64,000 bases of DNA from Methylobacterium sp. WL1 (GCF_008000895.1 NZ_CP042823.1:5912501-5976500); one strand, 5' to 3'. Shown: positions 17,819 through 29,109, counted from the stretch's first letter. Notes: a model not told the origin generated them from the sequence alone. Numbers and translations: made by a program.

Positions 17819-18511
17819 TTATTCGGCCAGGACCAGCAGGGAATAGCCGCCGAGGACCCGCACCGTGAGATCCTGGTTCAGGGAGAACATCGCCCGGCGC
17901 GGAATCTTCATGAGGCGGCTCGAGAGCGCCTGATTGGGCAATTCGAGGCGGCCCGCCGTATAGGCGTGATCGATGATCCGGTAACCGCAATCCCGCAGGG
18001 TCGCCAGCGCCGATTCCTTGAAGAAGTAGTGCAGGTGGCCGACGCTCTTGCGCAGGTTCATGATCGGTCGCTCACGGAACAGCGACTGCACCGACAGATC
18101 CAGCGGGATATGGAAGATCTTGTATTTGGCCAGGGGGCGCATCTGCTTCATGAAGCCGATGTAATCCTCGACGTGCTCGATCACATCGATCGCCAGCATC
18201 ACGTCGAATGGCGGAGCCTCAGCGTCGAACACGCTCTCGAGGTAGAACTTGGTCCGGCTCGTCTCCTTGCGCTTGGCGCGCTGGTAGGCGTGCGGGGAGA
18301 CCTCGTATCCGTAGCCCTTCGAGAAATTGAAGGCCCGTTCCAGGTTGAGCAGGATGTCGCCGGTCCCGCATCCGACTTCGCAGAGCGTGTCGAACGTGAC
18401 GGCGTTCTTGTTCATAATCCGGGCGATCTGCGTCGCCTTCCAGGGTGCGTCCTCCTCGTGCCAGCTTGGATTGTTCTCTGCGTACGTCTCACTCTGATAG
18501 ATTTCTAACAT
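17819..18511 (-). CDS. Class I SAM-dependent methyltransferase
   Basis: 230 residues from an ATG preceded by GAGGAAA. Motif I is LCEVGCGTGDILLNL (about residues 43-57) and the acidic strand end is VMLAIDVIEHVED (about residues 104-116), a pattern typical of the Methyltransf_11/23 group. These enzymes transfer a methyl group from S-adenosylmethionine. In a polysaccharide locus the target is probably a sugar hydroxyl or a lipid-linked intermediate. It is transcribed in the same direction as the fused glycosyltransferase, with a 300-base gap. Confidence 0.85.
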   Translation of the reverse strand: MLEIYQSETYAENNPSWHEEDAPWKATQIARIMNKNAVTFDTLCEVGCGTGDILLNLERAFNFSKGYGYEVSPHAYQRAKRKETSRTKFYLESVFDAEAPPFDVMLAIDVIEHVEDYIGFMKQMRPLAKYKIFHIPLDLSVQSLFRERPIMNLRKSVGHLHYFFKESALATLRDCGYRIIDHAYTAGRLELPNQALSSRLMKIPRRAMFSLNQDLTVRVLGGYSLLVLAE

Positions 18512-19030
18512 ACCATCGTTTCCTCACATCCGCATGATGGGGGATCGGTTTCTCGGGCCGTTAACGCTCCGGCGACCGATATGGCTTCATCACATCGCAG
18601 TTTTTTGTAGCTCAGATGGCTGCGCGCGCAACCATCCAGCTGGAATATCAACTGCTTAACGAGATGATCGTTAAGGCCAATAACTATCATTATTCTTTCT
18701 GAACGTCGGTTTTTGCCAACCGATCAGGCTTGCAGAAGTCGCCGGCGCGGGCGCACATTCTAACTGGCTTGAGGTGCCGAAAATCCCCCCAAGCGAAGAG
18801 ATAGACCTAACGGCAGAAATATAGCGGTGAAAGACACGGCCAAGGCCGGATCAGTACTTATATCCGCGTTGTGTGCAGCGAATTGGTCATGGTCGAGACC
18901 ACCTTTAACGGCCCCGGCCGGACGCTGCCTGGCACGTTGCAGCGAGAGTCGTTCTCGATCGCGTTGCCGCCGGGAACGGCTCTGTGCCCTTGCTTACACT
19001 GAATCGCCAGCCACTTCGGCCGCGAGCGCT
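18512..19030. other. Intergenic region in the EPS locus, no gene seen
   Basis: 519 bases with no supported gene. The part nearest the methyltransferase (about 18590-18720) is relatively AT-rich (TTTTTTGTAG, AACTATCATTATTC) and is the probable promoter of that gene. I see no terminator hairpin after the gene that ends at 19031. Confidence 0.35.
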
Positions 19031-20269
19031 CTAAGCCCTTGGGCTGCGTCGGCGCAGCGCCCGCAATTCCGAGCGCAGGGCACGGCCTGCATAGAGCAAC
19101 TCGATGAGCGGGAGCGCGAGCCGGCCTCCCCGCGGGAACGTCCGAATGACGGCGCCCTCGCGCCAGAGGCTTTCGCGGATCTGCTGCACCGGGTTGATCG
19201 CGGCCGGGTTGGCAAACTGTGCGCGCAGCTCGGTCCGTCCGAAATCCCGCGACCGATGGCCGAGGTTCAAGGCCGTGACAGCCTGCTCGTTCGGCCAGAC
19301 GACGGCATCCTTGAGGAACTGCCAAGCCTGCGCCGCATCCGGCTGAACCCTGTGCAGCGTGTCCGGCCCCAGGCTCTCGATGTAGGCGAGGACGCCGGTG
19401 AACAAGCCGGGCTGCGCGGGCGCGATGCGGTTCTCCCAGCCGGGGATCTGGAGATTCGCCCGCGGCGCGACCCCATCCTCGCCGGCCGTGAAGGTCCGAA
19501 CGCTCGGGAGATCCGGTTCGAGGCACGCCTCGATCAATTGCCAAAAGCGGAGTGCCGAGGTTCGGACGTCCCACGGCTTGTATCCGTCGCTTTCGACGCT
19601 CAGGCCCACCAGACGGGAAAAATGTGGCGTCGGAAGCCGCTTGTAGTTGCAGCGGGCAAATTGGAGCCCGGACCATTGCCGATCCGGAATGCCCTCCTGG
19701 AGGATCCGCAGCGTGCTGCCGTACAAGCCGGTATCGACCAGGATGCCGTGGCGGCGCTCGCCCGTGCAGGCCGCCAGATGGGCGCGGAACAGCGCATCCT
19801 GCTCGGCGACCGCGCGGTGCAGCCTCGCCACGCCGGGCTCTTTCCCGGCCAACAGGGTGGTGAACACCGTCTTCTCGAACGGCTCGCGCCATGCCGGCGG
19901 GAGGTCGAGGTCGTCGCGTTGTGCCAGGGCGGCTGCGATCTCGGCCATCGACTGGCCGCTGAACTCGCGTTCGAGTTCGGACAGGACCCCGGGGCTCGGC
20001 GGATCGAAGGCCGACCTGGCCGCGACGAGGCGCGACACCATCAGGTCGGCGTGCGGCAGGCGTTGGGGCAGGTCGGCCCGCTTCAGAAAATGCTCGTAGG
20101 CCAGCCTCAGGCGCAGGCCGCCCCGGGCGCAGAACAGGAGGACGGCGTCCTCGCCCTGCAGGAACCGCTCGAACATCCAGAGGCGGAGGCAGAACTCGGC
20201 CAGGATCGGGCCGAGCGCGACGCGCCCGAACGCCTCCGCGTCTAGCCGGCCTGAGTCGGGCACCGTCAC
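19031..20269 (-). CDS. Hypothetical protein resembling the C-terminal part of COG5610 HAD-type proteins
   Basis: 412 residues. The start overlaps the stop of the upstream HAD gene by four bases. Near residues 22-65, GPILAEFCLRLWMFERFL followed by DAVLLFCARGGLRLRLAYEHF matches the segment that follows the HAD domain in large COG5610 proteins, where the usual reading is 'FLARDG..l...Y'. Here the Asp of ARDG is Gly. The rest of the protein, including an LVDTGLYGSTLRILQEG segment, is not recognised. Together with its neighbour it looks like a two-gene version of a protein that is usually one chain and common in polysaccharide loci. The biochemical role is unknown. Confidence 0.6.
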   Translation of the reverse strand: MTVPDSGRLDAEAFGRVALGPILAEFCLRLWMFERFLQGEDAVLLFCARGGLRLRLAYEHFLKRADLPQRLPHADLMVSRLVAARSAFDPPSPGVLSELEREFSGQSMAEIAAALAQRDDLDLPPAWREPFEKTVFTTLLAGKEPGVARLHRAVAEQDALFRAHLAACTGERRHGILVDTGLYGSTLRILQEGIPDRQWSGLQFARCNYKRLPTPHFSRLVGLSVESDGYKPWDVRTSALRFWQLIEACLEPDLPSVRTFTAGEDGVAPRANLQIPGWENRIAPAQPGLFTGVLAYIESLGPDTLHRVQPDAAQAWQFLKDAVVWPNEQAVTALNLGHRSRDFGRTELRAQFANPAAINPVQQIRESLWREGAVIRTFPRGGRLALPLIELLYAGRALRSELRALRRRSPRA

Positions 20270-21033
20270 GCCGGCCCGCCCGCCTGCGACACCCGCCCCG
20301 CGCGGATCCGGAGCCCGTGGAGCGCGCGGGCGCGCACGGCATCGGCCCGGCGCCGGAAGACGAGGTGCTTCGGTCGCAGGACCTGCAGGGTGCGCAATCC
20401 CGCGGCCTGGGCCATCGTGACGTCCGCCGTCGTGTCGTCGCCGATGTGGAGGATGTCGGCCGCTGCGACGCCCTCATGGCCCAGCACGACCTCGAACAGG
20501 GCGCCGGTCCGCTTCGTCGCGTTGTGGTCGGCGCTGGCGTAGATCCGGGCGACCGGATGGTCGGGGGCGTGCGCGGCGAGCAACTGCGCGATCGTCTCGC
20601 CCCGATGATAGGTGTCGCTGACGGCGATGATCCGGCATCCCGCCTGCGCCTGCTCGCGCAGCCACGCCAGCAGGACCGTGTTGGCCGCCAACTGAGCGAT
20701 CTCGACCGCGATCTCGGCCTCGTGCAGGACCTCTGCGGCCTGCGCGTCGAGGCTGAGGATCCGTCCCATCGCGTCGATCATGTCGGCGAACCGGACATCC
20801 CCGGTGGGACACGAGAGGTCGAGCGCCCGATAGGCCTGCTTCTGGACGTCGATCCGGGCGTCGTAGATCGCCCCGGGATGCCGCACGATCCGCCGTTCGG
20901 CGGCCAGGCGCCGCGCGGCGAGCACGGCGATATCGTTGAACCGCTGACGCTCGGCACGGTGATCGCGGTGGAGCAGCGTATCAAATACGTCGCAGGAGAT
21001 GATCCGGGCGGCCGCGGTTCTGGGAAGACGCAT
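20266..21033 (-). CDS. HAD-superfamily hydrolase
   Basis: 255 residues. HAD motif I is IISCDVFDTLLHR (nucleophile Asp and general-acid Asp, about residues 12-24). Motif II is IIAVSDTYH. The motif III Lys may be in the NATKRTGALF region, and motif IV is HIGDDTTADV. The two acidic residues and the GDD are all present, so it should be an active phosphatase or phosphotransferase. It is coupled by an ATGA overlap to the next gene, which resembles the C-terminal extension of COG5610 proteins. The substrate may be a sugar phosphate of the EPS pathway, but this is inference. Confidence 0.8.
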   Translation of the reverse strand: MRLPRTAAARIISCDVFDTLLHRDHRAERQRFNDIAVLAARRLAAERRIVRHPGAIYDARIDVQKQAYRALDLSCPTGDVRFADMIDAMGRILSLDAQAAEVLHEAEIAVEIAQLAANTVLLAWLREQAQAGCRIIAVSDTYHRGETIAQLLAAHAPDHPVARIYASADHNATKRTGALFEVVLGHEGVAAADILHIGDDTTADVTMAQAAGLRTLQVLRPKHLVFRRRADAVRARALHGLRIRAGRVSQAGGPA

Positions 21034-21371
21034 GAGGCCGTTTTAACCCTAAAAACCGGTGCGTATAGCCACCGCGGACACATCGCCCACCCAAGACCCG
21101 ACATGCCCGCCAATCCGGATGGTTGGCAACAGCATGGTGCGCCGCGTGCGATATGTGCAGTGGATGATCCGAAAGTTAATAATATTCAGAAACAAATTCG
21201 CCGATTAGTACCGGCGTCGCTGGTTCAATGAAGCCGCGAACTTGGCCGAGACGGGATCCGCCTTCGAGGGTTTCGCCATCGCGATACCGAGAATCGCGAT
21301 ACGGAGACCTGCGTCGAACCGACATGCGGTTCGGCGCGCGGTGCTGAACGAAGGCGGCCCGTCGTAGAGCC
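21034..21371. other. Intergenic region between the GH16 and HAD genes
   Basis: 338 bases. The part next to the HAD start carries its leader. A 24-codon minus-strand frame (MAKPSKADPVSAKF and so on) near 21205-21280 has good codon use but no ribosome binding site and was not called. A short palindromic stretch (ATCGCGATACCGAGAATCGCGAT) lies at about 21279-21301. Confidence 0.3.
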
Positions 21372-22256
21372 TCACTCCTTGCAGACGGCGTCGCGCTTCG
21401 CCTCGTCGGGGGCGAAGGCGTAGACGTAATCGACCAGCAGGTCGGACGGGTTGGGCGTCTTGTCGATCGGCCAGCCGGAGCCGAGGGCGAGGTTGACGAG
21501 GATCATCAGAGGCTTGGTGTGCTCGGGCGGCGTCGGCGTCCGGCCGATCTCGCGCCGGTCGAGATAGAATACGATCCACTCCTTCGTGACATCGACCCCG
21601 TAGGTGTGGAAGCTGTCGTTCAGCGAGCCGCTCGGGACCGAGGTGATGATCTCGCCGCCGGTGTTCTTCTTCGGGTCGACCTTGTCCCAGATGTGCCAGA
21701 CCGAATGGAATCCGTCCGGGAACTGGCCGTAGTATTCCAGCACGTCGATCTCGACCGACGGCGTCTTGTCGTCCTTCGACTTGTTCGAGTTCAGCCAGAA
21801 GGCGGGCCATACGCCCGGACCCGGCGGAAGCTTCATCCGGGCTTCGAAATATCCGTACATCAGCGCGAAGCCGGCGGTGGTGGGATCGGCCGAGGACAGG
21901 AGGCCCGACGTCCATTTCCCGTTCTCGTGCTTCCGGGCCCGGATCTTCAGGATTCCGTCCTTGACGATGAACGGTGCATTCTTCTCAGGGTCGGCGAAGA
22001 TATCGATCGGGTCGATGAATTGTGCATCGCCGAAATCGCCGTTCCAGGGCGTGTGGGCCGACCATCGCGCCCGCTCGTTGTTGGACTTCGATACGCTCAA
22101 GTCGTTGAAATCGTCGGCGAAGACCTTCTTATACCGGCAGAGCTGCAGCGGCTCGCCCTGCGCTTTCAACTCCCGACATCCCGCCACGGTGGCGAGCCCG
22201 ACCATGGCCGCAACGGTTGGGAATACCCATTTATTCCTCGTCACGCGTGCGCCCAT
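21372..22256 (-). CDS. Glycoside hydrolase family 16 lipoprotein (endo-beta-glycanase)
   Basis: 294 residues from an ATG with AGGAAAA upstream. The N-terminus is a lipoprotein signal with the lipobox LATVAGC (Cys27). The GH16 signature is VEIDVLEYYG, with the nucleophile at Glu169, helper Asp171 and acid/base Glu174. Supporting GH16 features are YGYFEARMKLPPGPGVWPAF before the active site and DSFHTYGVDVTKEWIVFYLD after it. Such enzymes cut beta-1,3 or beta-1,4 glucans or galactans. Related ExoK/ExsH enzymes set EPS chain length in rhizobia. Membrane anchoring suggests that it trims polymer in the periplasm or at the surface. Confidence 0.9.
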   Translation of the reverse strand: MGARVTRNKWVFPTVAAMVGLATVAGCRELKAQGEPLQLCRYKKVFADDFNDLSVSKSNNERARWSAHTPWNGDFGDAQFIDPIDIFADPEKNAPFIVKDGILKIRARKHENGKWTSGLLSSADPTTAGFALMYGYFEARMKLPPGPGVWPAFWLNSNKSKDDKTPSVEIDVLEYYGQFPDGFHSVWHIWDKVDPKKNTGGEIITSVPSGSLNDSFHTYGVDVTKEWIVFYLDRREIGRTPTPPEHTKPLMILVNLALGSGWPIDKTPNPSDLLVDYVYAFAPDEAKRDAVCKE

Positions 22257-22632
22257 TGGGTTTTCCTAAAATGTCGGTGAGTTTAAGCGTTCAGCTGGCG
22301 CCTTATTACAGGGTGTATAGAGTTTTGGTCTAGAGCTAAGATCCGAGGGGCGCCGACGCTCCGGGCTCGGAGCGGGGCCGTGTGGGGCTTGTGCGGCGCA
22401 ACGGAGCGGGATTGGCCCTCGCGCGGGCACTTGGCCGCGCGCAGCGGCGGGGCCGGATTGCGCGATTACCATCCGGGCCGTCGGGCCGTCGGGCCGGCCG
22501 TGAAGGCGCCCTCGATCGGGTCCGCCGAGTGGCTGTAGCGGCGCAGGGCTGTCCCGTCAGGCCAAAACTTGTCCGCGCGACCGGTTTGCCTGCCCGGTCC
22601 CCCCAAGATCGGAAACGGCTCTCCCGTCCGGC
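22257..22632. other. Intergenic region, promoter of the GH16 gene
   Basis: 376 bases. The first 100 hold an AT-richer stretch (GTGTATAGAGTTTTGGTCTAG) upstream of the GH16 start. The rest is GC-rich with a short tandem of GGGCCGTC units around 22479-22500. No gene is supported. Confidence 0.35.
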
Positions 22633-23286
22633 TCAGAACGCGAACCCGACCTCGGCGGCGAACGCGTCGAGGAGCGGCAGCGAGGCGTCGAACAGCGGGC
22701 GGGAGCCGAAGGCGTCGCCGGCGCGCACGAACAGGGTCGCCTTGGCGTTGCGATGAGGGCCGAACACGCAGGCCAGGCGGCCGTCGTCCTTGAGTTGGTC
22801 GAGCAGCGCCTGCGGCCTGACCTCGACGCGGCCGTTGATCAGGATGACGTCGAACGGGGCCTGCTTGGGGGCGCCGGCCTCCAGCGGACCCTCGATCACC
22901 CGGGCCGAGGTTCCGAGTTTGCCACGGACCGCCTCGGCGAAACCGGGCGCCGATTCCAGAGCGGTCACGTCCGCGCCGAGTTCCGCCATCACGGCCGCAG
23001 CGTAACCGGTGCCGCTGCCGACATCGAGGGCGCTGGCGCCGGGCCGGATCTTGAGGGCCTGGATCAGTCGGGCCAGCACCATCGGCGCCGGCAGGCAACG
23101 GGCCTCGCCGTTGGCCCCGGCGAGATTCAGGGTCTGATCGATGTAGGCGAACGGCTCGCGGCCTTTCGGCACGAAGGTCTCGCGCGGCACCGTGTCGAAC
23201 GCGTCGAGCACCGCGTTGTCGTTCACGTCGAAGGTCCGCAACTGGCAGTCGACCATCATCCGCCGCGCCTGCGCGTAATCGATCAT
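22633..23286 (-). CDS. pcm: Protein-L-isoaspartate O-methyltransferase-like protein
   Basis: 217 residues from an ATG with GAGGA upstream; a longer frame upstream is not needed by the family. The N-terminus MIDYAQARRMMVDCQLRTFD and the segment VPRETFVP belong to the alphaproteobacterial PCMT family. Motif I is ALDVGSGTGYAAAVMAELGA (about residues 83-102). The family methylates damaged isoaspartyl residues using S-adenosylmethionine. This branch is shorter and divergent, so the exact substrate is less certain. It is a monocistronic housekeeping gene at the edge of the EPS locus. Confidence 0.8.
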   Translation of the reverse strand: MIDYAQARRMMVDCQLRTFDVNDNAVLDAFDTVPRETFVPKGREPFAYIDQTLNLAGANGEARCLPAPMVLARLIQALKIRPGASALDVGSGTGYAAAVMAELGADVTALESAPGFAEAVRGKLGTSARVIEGPLEAGAPKQAPFDVILINGRVEVRPQALLDQLKDDGRLACVFGPHRNAKATLFVRAGDAFGSRPLFDASLPLLDAFAAEVGFAF

Positions 23287-23600
23287 CGATACGTGTCCTC
23301 GAACCGGATCGGAATGCTGCCCCGGCCGGGCCGCGGCGGACGCCAGGGGCCCCGGCCAAGCGCGAGCGTTCCGGACGCGCGCGTTTTCGGAGATCACCCG
23401 CCAAAAGGCAAGGTTCTCTCGGACGGGCACGTCGCCGACACGCCTGCCAACCGGCGAAGCGGATAGCGGAGCGCGGGTGACGACCGCATCCCGCTGTCGC
23501 GCGAGGGTTGTCCGCGGGCTCGCCTTGCACGGCTAGACGTTGAATAATGAGTACAGACCGGACCGGGCGATCCAAGACGCCGGCCGTATCGGGAGACACC
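23287..23600. other. Divergent intergenic region
   Basis: 314 bases between the isoaspartate methyltransferase start and the dehydrogenase start, which face away from each other. It must hold promoters for both. No clear palindrome or terminator was seen. Confidence 0.3.
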
Positions 23601-24875
23601 ATGATTCCAGCCAGCAAGCCGATCCTGAGCCGCGGGCTCGCCACCGCGCTCGCCTGCCTGGGCCTCGGGACCCTCGCTCCGGGCGGATCGCGCGCTCAGG
23701 AGACGCCGGCCAGCTCGGCGCCCCCGGCCACCGTGCAGGTCGACCGCGGCTCGGCGCTCTACGGACGCCCGGAAGGCGGGGACGCGGCCAAGCTCGCCCC
23801 GGTAGCGGGGCCACCCCTGGCCACCGCCGCCGCCAAGCTGCCGCTCGACAAGCTGAAGGTGCCGGAGGGCTTCAAGGTCGAGGTCTATGCCAGCGGCCTC
23901 GCCAACGCGCGCTCGATGACGCAGGCGCCGGACGGCACGCTGTTCATCGGCACCCGCACGGTCGGCAAGGTCTACGCGGTGCTGCCGCAGGCCGGGCCGG
24001 ACGGCAAGCGCGTGGTGAAGACCATCGCGTCCGGCCTCCACCGTCCGAACGGCGTCGCGTTCCACGACGGCGCCCTGTACGTGGCCGAGCTGTCCAAGAT
24101 CTGGCGCTACAACGACATCGCCAAGCACCTCGATGGCGCCGAGAAGCCGACCCTCGTCTACGACGACCTGCCGAAGGACGAGGCCCATGGCTGGAAGTTC
24201 ATCGCCATCGGTCCGGACAACAAGCTCTACGTCCCGGTCGGCGCGCCCGGCAACATCGTGATGCCCCCGGACACGCACGCCCAGATCCGGCGCATCGATC
24301 TCGATGGCAAGAACGCCGAGGTGGTCGCCCGCGGGGTGCGCAACACGGTGGGCTTCGACTGGAACCCGAAGACCAAGCAGCTCTGGTTCACCGACAATGG
24401 CCGCGACTGGGTCTCTGAGGACATCCCGAACGACGAGCTGAACGTGCTGACCGAACCCGGCAAGCAGCATTTCGGCTACCCGTTCTGCCACCAGGGCACG
24501 TTCACCGATCCCGAATACGGCTGGGGCCATTCCTGCTCGGAATTCACGGCCCCGGCGGGCCTGCTCGGGCCGCACACGGCCTCGCTCGGCATGCGGTTCT
24601 ACACCGGCGCGCAGTTCCCGGAGGCTTACAAGGATGCGGTCTTCATCGCCCGGCACGGGTCCTGGAACCGCACGACGAAGCTCGGGGGCGACGTGGTGAT
24701 GGCGAAGCTCGGCCCGGACGGCAAGGTCGCATCCGTCGAGCCGTTCCTGACCGGCTTCCTGCAGGACAACAAGTATGCCGGGCGCCCGGCGGACGTGCTG
24801 GTCGCCAAGGACGGGTCGCTGCTCGTCTCGGACGATTACAACGGCGCGATCTACCGCGTCAGCTACGGCCAGTGA
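23601..24875 (+). CDS. PQQ-type sugar (sorbosone/aldose) dehydrogenase
   Basis: 424 residues from an ATG nine bases after GGGAG. A signal peptide (ILSRGLATALACLGLGTL and following) indicates a periplasmic location. The body is a beta-propeller of the glucose/sorbosone dehydrogenase family: LPEGF-type opening KVPEGFKVEVYASGL, repeated 'DGTLFIGT' and 'RPNGVAFHDGALYVAE' blades, and GVRNTVGFDWNPKTKQLWFT and DVLVAKDGSLLVSDDYNGAI. Such enzymes oxidise aldoses to lactones with PQQ and pass electrons to a cytochrome. A cytochrome c gene overlaps its stop codon, which supports that partnership. Confidence 0.85.
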   Translation: MIPASKPILSRGLATALACLGLGTLAPGGSRAQETPASSAPPATVQVDRGSALYGRPEGGDAAKLAPVAGPPLATAAAKLPLDKLKVPEGFKVEVYASGLANARSMTQAPDGTLFIGTRTVGKVYAVLPQAGPDGKRVVKTIASGLHRPNGVAFHDGALYVAELSKIWRYNDIAKHLDGAEKPTLVYDDLPKDEAHGWKFIAIGPDNKLYVPVGAPGNIVMPPDTHAQIRRIDLDGKNAEVVARGVRNTVGFDWNPKTKQLWFTDNGRDWVSEDIPNDELNVLTEPGKQHFGYPFCHQGTFTDPEYGWGHSCSEFTAPAGLLGPHTASLGMRFYTGAQFPEAYKDAVFIARHGSWNRTTKLGGDVVMAKLGPDGKVASVEPFLTGFLQDNKYAGRPADVLVAKDGSLLVSDDYNGAIYRVSYGQ

Positions 24876-25483
24876 TGCGCGGTCCGTCGAGGATCGGGGT
24901 TGTCCGGGGGCTCGCGCTGCCCCTCGGCGCCCTGCTGGCGGGTGCGGCTCTGGCCGCGCCCCAGTCGACCGTACCCCAGTCGGCCGTGCCGGAGCGGCTG
25001 GCCCCGTGCGTGGCCTGCCACGGGAGCGGCACCTCCGAGACCGAGGGTGTACCCTCGCTCGGCGGACAGCAGGCGGATTATGTCGTGACGCAGCTGTTCC
25101 AGTTCCGGGAGAAGCAGCGCGAGGCCCCGCCGATGAACGACGTCGCCGCCGGCTTCTCCGACGACGACCTGCGCGCCTATGCCGATGCGGTCGCGACCCT
25201 GCCGCCCCCCGCGTGGTCGGGGCCGGCTGCGGACCCGGCCCTGGTGGCACGCGCGCAGGCGCTGGTCTCCAAGCACCAGTGCAATTCCTGCCACGGCGCC
25301 GACTTGGCCGGCCGGGATGCGATTCCCCGAATTCGGGCGCAGCGGGAAGAGGTCCTCGCGCAGGCGCTCGCGGCCTACAAGTCGAACGCCCGGCCGGGCT
25401 ACGACCCCGCGATGAACGAAGTCGCGCAGGGCCTGAGCGAGGCCGACATCAAGGATCTGGCGGCCTACGTGGCCCGGCTGTAG
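24875..25483 (+). CDS. Di-haem class I cytochrome c
   Basis: 202 residues. The ATG shares its first base with the last base of the dehydrogenase stop (TGATG), so the pair is translationally coupled. A signal peptide is followed by two CXXCH haem sites, CVACH at about residue 47 and CNSCH at about residue 138, in two similar domains each with a downstream Met (MNDVA and MNEVAQ). This is the layout of c4-like or sugar-dehydrogenase-associated cytochromes. It likely accepts electrons from the dehydrogenase in the periplasm. Confidence 0.88.
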   Translation: MRGPSRIGVVRGLALPLGALLAGAALAAPQSTVPQSAVPERLAPCVACHGSGTSETEGVPSLGGQQADYVVTQLFQFREKQREAPPMNDVAAGFSDDDLRAYADAVATLPPPAWSGPAADPALVARAQALVSKHQCNSCHGADLAGRDAIPRIRAQREEVLAQALAAYKSNARPGYDPAMNEVAQGLSEADIKDLAAYVARL

Positions 25484-25493
25484 GCAGCGCAGC

Positions 25494-26270
25494 TCAACCG
25501 ACGGTGCGCAGCGTATCGCCCACGGCCAGCGCTCCGCCGGCGATCACCTCGGCGTAGACGCCGAGGTCGCGGTGGCCGAGCCGTGCGTCGAGAGTCCAGG
25601 GGATGTCGAGGTCGCGCACGCCGCTCACCGGATCGACGTTGGTGGCGGCGCAGCGCACCGTGCGCTTGGTCACCTTGAGCCGCAATCCGCTCGGGGCCTC
25701 GATCACCCGCCCGACCATGTCGAGCTCGGCGAACGGCGCCAGCCCATCGACCAGCAGGTTGCCACGGAACCGCAGCGGATCGACCGGCGCGCCGAGATAG
25801 TCTTCGACGGCCGTCACGCTCGCCCGGTTGATCAGCGAGACGTAGCCGGTGGGCGAATCGGTGAACCGGTATTGCGGCGGCGCCGCGAGGACCTTCGGCT
25901 CACCCCGCAGGCTCTCCGGGAGGTAGTGCCGCATCAGGTCGGCGAGCCCGTCGCGACCGGCCTCCGTGTCGAGCCGGAAGGCCAGCGTTTCGCCGGCATG
26001 CTCCACCGTGAGGGTCGCGGTGGCGTCGTCGTAACGGGTGCGCAGGCGGGCCAGCGCCTCGTCGCGCATCAGCATCAGGTACTTGGTCTTGGGCTGGTGC
26101 CGCGGCGCCACCGGGTTGAAGCCCGAAGGCCCGTTCTCGATGGCGTAGAGTCGGTCCCCTGGGAAGAAGCCGCTGGTCTCCAGCTCCGCCCGTTCCAAGG
26201 GCTCGGGGCTCAGACCCTTCACGGGGTAGCGGTAGAGGCCGAGGAGGCCGATTTCGAGCGCGGCTTGCAT
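25494..26270 (-). CDS. MOSC-domain protein (YcbX/mARC-like)
   Basis: 258 residues. The MOSC N-terminal barrel begins IGLLGLYRYPVKGLSPEPL. The MOSC domain carries the conserved segment TKRTVRCAATNVDPVSG, whose Cys coordinates the molybdenum cofactor in mARC/YcbX proteins. It ends with GVYAEVIAGGALAVGDTL, also typical. The family reduces N-hydroxylated compounds or handles sulfurated Mo cofactor; here no reductase domain is fused. The start was chosen at the ATG that begins the family-like N-terminus, but the ribosome binding site is weak. It is divergent from clpB. Confidence 0.85.
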   Translation of the reverse strand: MQAALEIGLLGLYRYPVKGLSPEPLERAELETSGFFPGDRLYAIENGPSGFNPVAPRHQPKTKYLMLMRDEALARLRTRYDDATATLTVEHAGETLAFRLDTEAGRDGLADLMRHYLPESLRGEPKVLAAPPQYRFTDSPTGYVSLINRASVTAVEDYLGAPVDPLRFRGNLLVDGLAPFAELDMVGRVIEAPSGLRLKVTKRTVRCAATNVDPVSGVRDLDIPWTLDARLGHRDLGVYAEVIAGGALAVGDTLRTVG

Positions 26271-26319
26271 GCCGGGAAGGTGGCTCGGAAAAGCTGTGCC
26301 GCGCAAGGCCTGAGACCCT

Positions 26320-26344
26320 TGTGGTGCGCAAATACAACACCACA
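26320..26344. promoter_or_regulatory. Inverted repeat in the divergent MOSC/clpB promoter region
   Basis: TGTGGTG, an 11-base spacer and CACCACA. It lies 50 bases before the MOSC start and 120 bases before clpB, where both promoters must be. It could be an operator; no matching regulator is next to it. Confidence 0.25.
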
Positions 26345-26464
26345 TCGGGACTACCGGCGGCTTTCGGCGCCGGGGTCCCTCGCGGCAGAGTGCCGGGGGG
26401 CGACGTTTCGGCAGGGCCGCGCCATCTCGGGCGGCGAATGCCGGCACGGGAGGGTGAGACACGC

Positions 26465-29089
<2,625 letters not shown>

Positions 29090-29109
29090 GCGCTGCGGTT
29101 TGCGAGTAA

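Noticed and set aside
21205..21280. A 24-codon minus-strand frame (MAKPSKADPVSAKF and following) after the GH16 gene
   Set aside because: Good codon use, but no ribosome binding site and no recognisable protein; it is probably the tail of a chance frame antisense to intergenic DNA.
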